Source of the DNA: an uncultured bacterium
GTDB taxonomy: Bacteria; Bacteroidota; Bacteroidia; Bacteroidales; Bacteroidaceae
Reading direction: 5' to 3'
Length of the DNA stretch: 64,000 bases
Assembly: GCA_945829425.1 (NCBI GenBank)
Contig: CALZUQ010000006.1
Span: 1-64,000, forward strand
A model generated the notes under the pieces. It was not told where the DNA came from. It was given only the letters and a program-made list of their open reading frames with translations, and did not search any database. Below are positions 1 to 7,900 of this stretch, piece by piece. The translations under genes and the position numbers were made by a program. The first letter of the stretch is position 1. Each line of letters begins with the position of its first letter.

Positions 1-156
1 GTTTCAGGTTTCAGGTTTCAGGTTTCAGGTTTCAGGTTTCAGGTTTCAGGTTTCAAGTTTCAGGTTTCAAGTTTCAGGTTTCAAGGTCAAGGTTAAGGTC
101 AAGGTTAAGGTCAAGGTTAAGGTCAAGGTTAAGGTCAAGGTTAAGGTTAAGGTCAA
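1..156. repeat. composite short tandem repeat array (GTTTCAG and GGTCAA/GGTTAA units)
   Basis: The first ~85 bases are a 7-bp tandem repeat of GTTTCAG with occasional A variants. It changes into a 6-bp alternating array of GGTCAA and GGTTAA that runs to about base 156. The last unit supplies the stop codon (TCA at 153-155, read as TGA on the minus strand) of the histidine kinase gene. The array starts at the window edge, so its full length is unknown. The same composite, in the same orientation, recurs on the other side of that gene at 1451-1578. Confidence 0.95.
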
Positions 157-1322
157 ATTCCGAGCCGCAGCTCTATTCTGAACGTCGTTCCTACGCCCAC
201 TTCCGAGCTTTTCACGAATATCTTTCCGTGGTGGTACTCCTCAACGATGCGTTTCGCCAACGACAGTCCCAGTCCCCAACCCCGTTTCTTTGTGGTGAAC
301 CCCGGGCGGAAGACGTTGTCTATGTCCTTCTTCCTTATCCCCTTCCCCGTGTCCGCCACCTCCACGATGGCTTTCGTGGCGTTTTGCGAGAGTGTCACGT
401 CTATGCGTCCCTTCCCTTCCATGGCGTCCACGGCATTCTTGCACAGGTTCTCTATCACCCATTCGAATAGCGACTGGTTGAGAGCCACCACGATGTCATC
501 CTCAGGGAAATGGCATGTCATGACCACCTGCCGTGACGTACGGCGTTCCATATAGTCCATGACGTTGCTCATAACTTTGCGGAGTGACGTTGGCGAAGGC
601 TCGGGTAGGGAGCCTATCTTCGAGAACCTGTCTGCTATGACCTGCAGACGGTTTATGTCTTTCTCCATTTCCGGCAGCAGGGTGTCCTCAGGATATGTCT
701 CGCGGAGTATCTCCGTCCATGCCATGAGCGACGAGATAGGCGTGCCGAGCTGGTGTGCCGTCTCTTTCGACAGTCCCACCCACACCTTGTTCTGTTCCGC
801 CTTCTTCGACGTCAGAAGGGCGAATATGGCTGTCACGACGAAGAGGAGCACAATGCCGAGCTGCACGTATGGGTATGTCGCTAAGCGTTTTATCATCAGC
901 GACTCGTCGTAGCACACGTCGATATAGTCTTTCTTTCCCAATGCTATACGTATTGCATGGCCTCGCTCCCTCCATTTCCTTGCGTCGGCTTTCAGTACGG
1001 CTATGCTGTCGTTGTAGTCCTTGCCCTCTATGCTGACGTTGCGGTATGTCTGTATCTCGCTGTTCCTGTCTGTCACGATCACCGGTATCGTGTTGTTCTC
1101 GTTTATGACACACAGCACGAGGTTGAGGTCCGTATTCTCGTCGGCTGTGTTCAGGCTTCTCATGGCCTCCGCCCATACGCCCATCTTGTTCTCTTCCTCG
1201 ACCTTCAGGTCGCTGACGAGTATGTTCGACACTATGAGCGATGCCGTGGCGATGACCACTGCCATCGTCACGAGGACAATCTTCACCTGCTTTATATGGT
1301 CTGTCCATTTCATTCTTCTCAT
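153..1322 (-). CDS. membrane sensor histidine kinase
   Basis: A 389-residue two-component sensor kinase. Residues 13-35 and 152-171 are hydrophobic membrane segments that bracket a ~115-residue extracytoplasmic loop with no recognised sensor domain. The H-box lies around His190 (SKETAHQLGTPISS). The ATPase part has an N-box near Asn296 (NLCKNAVDAM), G1 (DTGKGI, 324-329), an F-box near 338 and G2 (GWGLGL, 348-353), so it looks catalytically complete. There is no receiver domain and no response regulator next to it in the same orientation; the LytTR gene at 2171 is on the other strand and has no receiver. Start chosen at MRRMKW; Met4 is an alternative. Its stop codon lies inside the tandem array at 1-156. 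Confidence 0.9.
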   Translation of the reverse strand: MRRMKWTDHIKQVKIVLVTMAVVIATASLIVSNILVSDLKVEEENKMGVWAEAMRSLNTADENTDLNLVLCVINENNTIPVIVTDRNSEIQTYRNVSIEGKDYNDSIAVLKADARKWRERGHAIRIALGKKDYIDVCYDESLMIKRLATYPYVQLGIVLLFVVTAIFALLTSKKAEQNKVWVGLSKETAHQLGTPISSLMAWTEILRETYPEDTLLPEMEKDINRLQVIADRFSKIGSLPEPSPTSLRKVMSNVMDYMERRTSRQVVMTCHFPEDDIVVALNQSLFEWVIENLCKNAVDAMEGKGRIDVTLSQNATKAIVEVADTGKGIRKKDIDNVFRPGFTTKKRGWGLGLSLAKRIVEEYHHGKIFVKSSEVGVGTTFRIELRLGI

Positions 1323-1383
1323 GTCGTTATTCTCGGGCTTTCGTTATGGTTCTTGCTACTTTACACCGTAGTGAAATCTACTG

Positions 1384-1415
1384 CAAAATTATAAAAAACA
1401 TCTTACATACGCAAA
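1384..1415 (-). promoter_or_regulatory. promoter of the histidine kinase gene
   Basis: On the minus strand TTTG (1412-1415) is followed after 20 bp by TAATTTTG (1384-1391), the Bacteroidetes -33/-7 arrangement. It lies ~60 bp upstream of the histidine kinase start. Confidence 0.65.
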
Positions 1416-1450
1416 TATATTCAAGGAAATATCAGAAAAATGCCCTTCCT

Positions 1451-1578
1451 CAAGGTTTCAGGTTTCAGGTTTCAAGGTCAAGGTCAAGGTTAAGGTCAAG
1501 GTTAAGGTCAAGGTCAAGGTTAAGGTCAAGGTTAAGGTCAAGGTCAAGGTTAAGGTTAAGGTCAATGTCAAGGTTTCA
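1451..1578. repeat. second composite tandem array (GGTTTCA then GGTCAA/GGTTAA)
   Basis: Three GGTTTCA units lead into about 18 hexamers of GGTCAA or GGTTAA, ending in a degenerate GGTTTCA. Order and orientation match the array at 1-156, so the histidine kinase and its promoter sit between two direct copies. The plus strand is open through it and would encode a monotonous Arg/Ser/Leu polypeptide, which I regard as an artefact of the repeat. Confidence 0.95.
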
Positions 1579-2170
1579 CCAACCTCACTTCATAGGATTA
1601 GTTTTTTTAACTCTCCAAAACGGCATATAGTGCGAAAAAATGCCTATCTTTGCAGCTGCTATGCCAGACATCGCAGGTTTTTACGTTTTAGGTGCGGAAT
1701 AACATGAGCTACCTTCGGGTGGTGAAAAGACTTTTCCACATAAGATGCTGCGGTTGCCGACAGCTGTCGGCACAGCATGGCGTACATTTTTATGCAAGAG
1801 GCGTTTATACGACGTCTTGTTCGCGGACACTGGAATGTCGCAAGTTCTATAGTTTTCCCGTACACAAGGCAACGGTAGATGCCCATGGAGGTATATTATT
1901 ATGCGTCCTCCCCCGGCATGTACAGACGGCAATGTGGTTATTGTCGCCTGACGTTCCGGTATGGTGGCGTATATACATATATCTGGCGTGGGGCTACTCG
2001 TTGTCCGTTCTACGGGAATAGGCAATGCGACAGCCTCAGTGTTCGGAACGGCAGCGTGTGATGTTCTCACGCTTTTTGCGTTCTATGTACTTCCCGTCAT
2101 CCACACCATTACCGCCGCAGAGAGCACGGCAGGGTAGGGCGGCACCCTCAGCCGCCGAGCATTTTTCCTT
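1579..2170. other. non-coding or decayed region upstream of the LytTR gene
   Basis: A possible promoter -7 element TATCTTTG is at 1645-1652, with no convincing -33. An ATG at 1661 is in the same frame as the LytTR gene, and the stretch between contains only four in-frame stops (near 1700, 1850, 1949 and 2135); its last part has a hydrophobic run around 2070-2100. This could be the decayed N-terminal half of a longer membrane-LytTR gene, or chance. Open frames on both strands here resemble nothing I recognise. Confidence 0.35.
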
Positions 2171-2557
2171 ATGCCTACAACAGTAAGCTTCTCCTCACAC
2201 AACGAGCTGTATGTAGTAGACTGCGAGAGCGTCCTATACATGCAGGCTGACGACCATTACACCCATGTCTTCTACCTCTCCGGAGCACATTTCATGATGC
2301 CTTTCGGACTCTCGGAAGTAACACAGGCGGTATGCCGTGCGTTGGAAGGCGACCGTTATCTCCTCCGTCTCGGCAGGAAATATATCGTCAACACACGTGC
2401 CATCTTCCATATCAACACCGTCAAGCAGTCACTCATGCTCACCGACGCCAACGGCAACAACGTCTCCATACGACTGCCCAAGCAGACGCTCCGTGAGATG
2501 ATTGACTTCCTCTCACGCCCTAAGACGCATCAGGACAACGCTCAGGAAGAGGAATAG
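2171..2557 (+). CDS. stand-alone LytTR DNA-binding protein
   Basis: A 128-residue protein that is essentially one LytTR domain (about residues 10-115). The family signature is visible in the VLYMQADDHYTHVF segment and in LLRLGRKYIVNTRAIFHINT. LytTR domains bind DNA as the output half of AlgR/LytR response regulators; no receiver domain is present. In this phylum such domains are often fused to an N-terminal membrane region, which is absent here unless the decayed frame upstream (1661-2135) is its remnant. The C-terminal ~15 residues are acidic. Direct-repeat copy A begins 5 bp after its stop codon. Confidence 0.85.
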   Translation: MPTTVSFSSHNELYVVDCESVLYMQADDHYTHVFYLSGAHFMMPFGLSEVTQAVCRALEGDRYLLRLGRKYIVNTRAIFHINTVKQSLMLTDANGNNVSIRLPKQTLREMIDFLSRPKTHQDNAQEEE

Positions 2558-2562
2558 CATTC

Positions 2563-2739
2563 CCTCGTTCCGAGACTCATAATTAAGGTATGCCGCTCCC
2601 GGCTCCTGCCTTTTCTTCTTTTTTTCTTGCGAAGGCACAGAAGTGTCTTCATCATTGCCGTTTTGCACTTGTCAAACTTTTTTCTTTACGGTTCACGAAT
2701 AAAACCGTATGTTTCACGAAAAATAAACATTCCTTTCGC
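2563..2739. repeat. direct repeat copy A flanking the ATPase module
   Basis: About 177 bp nearly identical to 4619-4803. Shared landmarks in order are CGTTCCGAGACTCA, CCCGGCTCCTGCCTTTTCTT, GCGAAGGCACAGA, TTGCACTTGTCAAAC, TTTACGGTTCACGAATAAAA and CATTCCTTTCGC. The two copies differ by a few substitutions and small indels. They lie ~1.9 kb apart and enclose the DUF4143 ATPase gene. Confidence 0.93.
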
Positions 2740-2751
2740 CTCCAAAGTCAA

Positions 2752-2848
2752 GTTTCATGGGTTTCAGGTTTCATGGGTTTCATGTTTCATGGGTTTCATG
2801 TTTCATGGGTTTCAGGTTTCATGGGTTTCAAGTTTAAGAGGTTTCAGG
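2752..2848. repeat. GGGTTTCATGTTTCAT tandem array
   Basis: A ~97-bp array of GTTTCATG/GTTTCAGG/GTTTCAAG units with period 8 or 16, related in core (GTTTCA) to the arrays at 1-156 and 1451-1578. It starts just after direct-repeat copy A and lies within the module bounded by the two direct repeats. Confidence 0.92.
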
Positions 2849-2936
2849 TGGGTTCGGCGCACCCGACAAAACCAGCAGACCAATCAGCGAGACAAATCGG
2901 TCAAACAACCATTTTAGTACCATAATCTGTATATTC

Positions 2937-3135
2937 CTTTGGATTTTGTCACTTTTTAGCGAATTATTTCTTTGGATTTTGTCATTTTTCTCCAAATAAT
3001 TACTATGGAATATTGCAATTTGCATCCATAATTGCATCCATTATCTGGTTTTTTTTCTCGGAATTTCGCAAAGATAGAAGAAATATTTCTTGGATTTAAG
3101 CAATATTTTAGGGATTTTTTCTTGGATTCTAGCAA
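2937..3135 (+). promoter_or_regulatory. four TTGGATT boxes upstream of the ATPase gene
   Basis: CTTTGGATTTTGTCA occurs at 2937-2951 and again at 2970-2984. Related CTTGGATTTAAGCAA is at 3089-3103 and CTTGGATTCTAGCAA at 3121-3135. The last copy overlaps the expected -33 position of the ATPase promoter. Spaced repeats of this kind suggest an operator for a repressor, possibly autoregulatory, but that is inference. Confidence 0.5.
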
Positions 3136-3142
3136 ATCTTTG

Positions 3143-3150
3143 TATCTTTG
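3143..3150 (+). promoter_or_regulatory. promoter -7 element of the ATPase gene
   Basis: TATCTTTG followed by CACC, 29 bp before the ATG at 3179. A TTGG at 3122-3125 sits at about the right distance for a weak -33 element. Confidence 0.6.
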
Positions 3151-3178
3151 CACCTGAATTTCAAGCTATATAGCAACT

Positions 3179-4558
3179 ATGAAGAATTATATTACACGTA
3201 CTATCGACCAGATGCTTCTGGAATGGAAGGAGCGCGTTGTTCACAAGCCGCTCCTGCTTCGTGGAGCACGTCAGGTGGGCAAGTCTTCTGCCGTGCGACA
3301 GCTCGGCAGACAGTTCCAGCATTTTGCCGAAGTCAACTTTGAGCGCGACCAAGCCGTAGCCATCTTCTTCAAGGGTAACCTTGATGTACGGCTCATCGCC
3401 ACCAAACTCTCCAACTACCTTCAGGTCCCCATCATACCCGGCAAGACCTTGCTTTTCCTCGATGAGATACAAGCCTGCCCCGAAGCCATCATGGCTCTGC
3501 GCTTCTTCAAGGAAGACTATCCCGAACTGCATGTCGTGGCAGCTGGTTCGCTGCTGGAGTTTGCCTTGCAGGAACTCCCCACCTTTGGCGTGGGACGCAT
3601 CCATTCCCTCTTCATGTACCCCATGACCTTCGATGAGTTTCTCATAGCCATGGGCATGGAGGGAATGCTCGCCATGCGCAATGCGGCAGATGTCTCTCAT
3701 CCGCTCGACGAGCCTTTCCATGCCAAGCTCGTGGAGCAGTTCCGCATATATATGCTTGTGGGCGGTATGCCCGAAGCGGTGGCCACATGGAAAGCCACGT
3801 CCGACTTTCTGCAATGCCAGCAGGTGCATAATGACATTCTCCTCACCTACGAGGACGACTTCAGCAAATATTCCCGTCGTGCCAATCCCGACCTTCTCCG
3901 TCTCACGCTCCATGGCGTGTGCCACCAGATTGGGCAGAAGATTACCTTCAGTCAGATATCCGACGGTCTCCGCAGCTATCAGATCCGTGAAGCCCTCCGT
4001 CTGCTTACCCTTGCGGGCATCATCACTCCCGTGGTGGCTACTGCTGCCAATGGCTTTCCCCTTGATGCCGAGGCAGACGAGCGTCGCGTGAAGTATCTGT
4101 TTCTCGACCCCGGCCTCCTGCTTGCCGCATTGCGTCTCGATGGCAACGTGTCGCAGGAACTCGTTAGATTGATTATGACAGGTACGCCACAAGATTTGGT
4201 AAATAAAGGCAGCATTACGGAGATGGTGGCAGGACTGGAAATGATGCGCTACCAAGCCCCCATACAACGTCCCCGCATGTATTATTGGGAGAAGACGGGC
4301 AAGAGCATCGCCGAAATCGACTACCTCACCGTTCAGGACATGCATGTCCTCCCCATCGAGGTGAAGGCAGGCACGCAAGGCGGCATGAAGAGCCTCTGGA
4401 TGTTCATGCGCGAGAAGCACCTCATCCAGGCCGTCCGCTGCTCGCTTGAAAACTTCGGTACGTTTGAATATATCGACAAGGAAGATGGCAATGCCGTGCG
4501 TCATGTCAGCATCTGTCCGCTGTATGCCATCAATAACCTGTTCCCATCCCTTCCTTGA
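3179..4558 (+). CDS. AAA-family ATPase with DUF4143 C-terminal domain
   Basis: A 459-residue ATPase of the AAA_14/DUF4143 class, common and often multicopy in Bacteroidetes and of unsettled function. Walker A is GARQVGKSSA (29-38) and Walker B is LLFLDE (91-96). The middle part carries the family's Phe/Tyr-rich PMTFDEF segment. Near the C terminus an EID...IEVK pattern (E394, K396) resembles a PD-(D/E)XK nuclease core, which is known in this family. The gene is bounded by ~180-bp direct repeats, a GTTTCA-type tandem array and four upstream TTGGATT boxes, and ends in a hairpin terminator that includes its stop codon. The context looks like an inserted or duplicated module; no transposase or integrase is present. 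Confidence 0.88.
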   Translation: MKNYITRTIDQMLLEWKERVVHKPLLLRGARQVGKSSAVRQLGRQFQHFAEVNFERDQAVAIFFKGNLDVRLIATKLSNYLQVPIIPGKTLLFLDEIQACPEAIMALRFFKEDYPELHVVAAGSLLEFALQELPTFGVGRIHSLFMYPMTFDEFLIAMGMEGMLAMRNAADVSHPLDEPFHAKLVEQFRIYMLVGGMPEAVATWKATSDFLQCQQVHNDILLTYEDDFSKYSRRANPDLLRLTLHGVCHQIGQKITFSQISDGLRSYQIREALRLLTLAGIITPVVATAANGFPLDAEADERRVKYLFLDPGLLLAALRLDGNVSQELVRLIMTGTPQDLVNKGSITEMVAGLEMMRYQAPIQRPRMYYWEKTGKSIAEIDYLTVQDMHVLPIEVKAGTQGGMKSLWMFMREKHLIQAVRCSLENFGTFEYIDKEDGNAVRHVSICPLYAINNLFPSLP

Positions 4559-4583
4559 AACGAGGGGTTGGGAACATCTTTTT
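4540..4583 (+). terminator. terminator of the ATPase gene
   Basis: GTTCCCATCCCT (4540-4551) pairs imperfectly with AGGGGTTGGGAAC (4563-4575), followed by a T-rich run. The TGA stop (4556-4558) is in the loop. Confidence 0.65.
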
Positions 4584-4618
4584 CCTAAATCTCCATACTT
4601 TCTTATGACACCCCTCAT

Positions 4619-4803
4619 CCTCGTTCCGAGACTCAAAAAATAAGGTATTCCGCCCTCCCGGCTCCTGCCTTTTCTTCTTTTTTCTTGCGAAGGCACAGAT
4701 GTGTCTTCATCATTGCCGTTTTGCACTTGTCAAACTTTTTTCTTTACGGTTCACGAATAAAACCGTATGTTTCACGAAAAACACAAAAAAGCATTCCTTT
4801 CGC
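4619..4803. repeat. direct repeat copy B flanking the ATPase module
   Basis: About 185 bp matching 2563-2739 in order and orientation. It ends just before the AT-rich promoter region of the 1966-residue protein gene. If one copy is ancestral to this intergenic region, the ATPase module was gained by insertion or duplication between LytTR and the large gene. Confidence 0.93.
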
Positions 4804-4807
4804 ATTG

Positions 4808-4826
4808 TAATTTTGTATTAAATTTG
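4808..4826 (+). promoter_or_regulatory. possible promoter of the large secreted-protein operon
   Basis: Two overlapping TAnnTTTG matches, TAATTTTG (4808-4815) and TAAATTTG (4819-4826), lie 112-130 bp upstream of the start at 4938. Neither has a clear TTTG at the -33 position. Confidence 0.35.
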
Positions 4827-4937
4827 CTCACAAAATGGATTTATGCCATTACAAAAGTTAAAATACTGCGGTTTAACACTGCTGCAATATAGATAATTTT
4901 CAATAATACATTATTATAATTTAAAAACAAACAGATT

Positions 4938-7900
4938 ATGAACAAAGTTACACTTTCTGTTGCTGCTTTAGCGGCAATTAGCGTGCCTGTTCAGATGCAG
5001 GCTGCTGAGCTGACCAAGACAGAGAAGGAGGCCAATGAGGTTGTCAAGAAAGAGATACAGTATCAGATTGACTTGGCAATTAACTACATCGGCAAGAACT
5101 GCCCTGACGTCAGTACAGAATACCAGAACCGTCTTAGTACGCTCACGGCTGATTTGATTAAAGATGCTGAGTCAATTGTTCTGACAGAGACTGTGAAGCA
5201 GGTTTATCTGGGCAACGTACAGGATATCCGTGACAAGGCTGTACAGGCACAGAAACCATATACAAGCTATAACAACATCATCACGGAGTGGAATAAGCTG
5301 GATGAGGAATATGCCAACGCTAAAAAAGCTGTTAAAACAACTTCTCCCGACGAGAAGGACGCTTTCCGCGTATATAAGCTCAACGAGCTCAAGAGCTTCG
5401 GCGTAGAGGCTATCAAGACCAAGATTGACGGCTACGACCTTACAAAGCAGGACATCGTAGCTGACGAAAAAAGCATAAAAGCTACAATAACTGCCACTCT
5501 CAAGAACGTTCAGGATGCGGTAAAAGACCTTGACACACAGAAAAGTACCTTTAACACAAATGAAGCAAACTACAAAGAGATAGCAGATAGCATTGCAGAT
5601 GCAAAGAGTTTGTATAATGATAAGGTGCAGTTGGCAATTAAAGAACTCTCAGGCGTTTATGCTGATTGGCAGGAGCTGGCTAAGGCAGACCTGAAGAAAA
5701 TTTATGCTGAGATTTCTGACGTTGAGACACTGAACGGCAGCAAGGATAGCCATGCTAACGCTTCAAAATACTATGCTGACAATAAGAGTGCTCTTGCTAC
5801 TATACCAGGTAAGCTCAACACTGCTCTTTCTTCATATCTTGACAAAAAGACTACGCAAGAGAAATATAAAACGGAGTATGATGCTGAGATAACGAATAAG
5901 GGAAAGACCGGCTTCCAGGACCGTCTTGATGCTGTGAAGAAAGACCTGAAAGATAACAAGGTGACTTCTTTGGACGGTAATGTAACTACTATCCAGGGAC
6001 TTATAGATACTCTGAAAGCAAAACTTCAGGGGTATTATGAGAAACACCAGACTCAGGATATTGCTAAGGATGCCAGCTACAAGGACAGCAAGATAGGATA
6101 CAAGCTGACAAAGCTTGAGAAAGATGCAACACCTCTCGTAGCCAATTACCAGGCATACGATGCAATGACCAAGTCTATTGCTGAAGTCCAGAAGACATTC
6201 GATGAAGCAAAGAAGAAGGCTACAGAGACTCTTTCTGACGACAAGAAATATAATGCCGGCGACCACATGACAGTTTGTGGAGGTAAAATCCAGGCTTCTA
6301 TAAACACTCTGACATCAACAGTTGAGTCACAGTATAAAGCAGTAAAAGCTGTCGATTACAAAACGAATAAGTTCTCTACATCAAAAATAGAGACTTCGAT
6401 AACGACATACGGCACGTATGCAGACAATGCTCTTGCGGCATACAACGCTGCGTCAGAGAAGGTTTCTAAGGCACAGCCTGAACTTGAGAAGCTTATAGAG
6501 GTTTCAAAGGAAGATACCAACGTAACGGTTGATGGTACGGTGGCTGGAAAGTCGTATGCATCTGTTATTGCACAGCTCCAGAAGGAGATAAAGAATATCA
6601 ACGACACTATCGCTCTTGCAAATACTTTGGATGGCGAAAAGCACATGGTGAAGATGCAGGCGACAGGAAAATTGTCATGCACTGATGTCAGCAAGTGGAA
6701 TACAGAAGAGGCATATAAGACAAATAAAGATCTCTTCAAAAAGAACAACGGTATCGCTGCTGCAACGAACATCGTAGCTAAAGTTAAGGAGCTGAAGGCT
6801 ACTTTGAGTAGTACAATTGAGAAGGCTAAAGGTTCGAAAGATGAACTTGGTAATCAATACGATAAGATTATTAAAGAGGTTGCGAGACTTAAAGGCCTAG
6901 TTGATAAAGTTGAAGATCCTGAATGGAATGAAGAGGCAGTCGATGCTTATGAGAAAGCAGCAGGTGTCGTAGCTGAGTTGACACCAAAATATAATGAGTT
7001 GCTCGAGCTCCAACCGGATGTTGATAAGCTGTTCGCTGCCGCTGAGGCTGCCAAGGCTAACAAGAAAGCTTACGACGAGGTTCTGACAAAAGCAGATGCT
7101 GTAACAGCAGAAAAAGTTAAGACTGAAAATGATTTGAAAGCTGACACGTACTCTTCATATTACACCACTCAGAACACCAATTATGGCGTAACAGATCTTG
7201 ATAAGATAAAGAACGATGAAATAGAGCCTGCTTATAAGGATATCAAGATGGTGGAGAAGAAGGACGGCATCATCAGCAAGCTCGACGTTCTCATCAACAA
7301 CATAAAGGGTCTTCCTGCACTCGCAATGGATAACAACACAGCAGACAAAGCTCTGAAAGACAAGCATAAAGCTGTTGTGGAGGCTTATGACGCTGCATAT
7401 GAATACATCAGTGAGAACGACAAGACTTCTGAAGGTGCTACATACCTCTCTGAACTGGCTGCTGTAAAGACTGGGTTGGATACATTAAATACCAACATCA
7501 AGAATTATTACAACCAAGGTCTCTCGAAGTCTAAGCAGCAAGCTACTCTTGACGCTCTTGATGCAAAGAACGAAGCTATAAAGAGCATCACGGACAGACA
7601 GAAGGCTGGTTATAACGAGGCTATCGCTGCTGACAACAAAGCTCAGCACGACACCTTCGTCACGACATGGAACAACGCTTACAGTGCATTCCAGGAGGCT
7701 GTGACAATCCTTGACCAGTTCACACACATCACAAACAAAGCCCTCTCTGTTGCCAAGGAGAACCTCAACACTTATCATACAGCCATTATGCAGTATGCTG
7801 ATAAACTCAACGAGCTCATGGCTGAAGAGAATGTGGCATATCAGAAGGTGTCAAGCCCGGATTTCTACAACTCTTTCGATTTCCGTACAAAGGCAATTGA

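Noticed and set aside
1346..1630. Arg/Ser/Leu-repeat ORF on the plus strand
   Set aside because: Produced entirely by the GGTCAA/GGTTAA array; no start context or homology.
1681..2070. 129-codon minus-strand ORF upstream of LytTR
   Set aside because: No family resemblance, no promoter in that direction, and codon use is unlike neighbours.
2711..2720. parS half-site (TGTTTCACG), also at 4769
   Set aside because: Only one half of the ParB palindrome is present in each direct repeat; the second half is A-rich and does not match.
3161..4726. 521-codon minus-strand ORF opposite the ATPase gene
   Set aside because: Antisense shadow of a clear AAA ATPase gene; its protein matches nothing.
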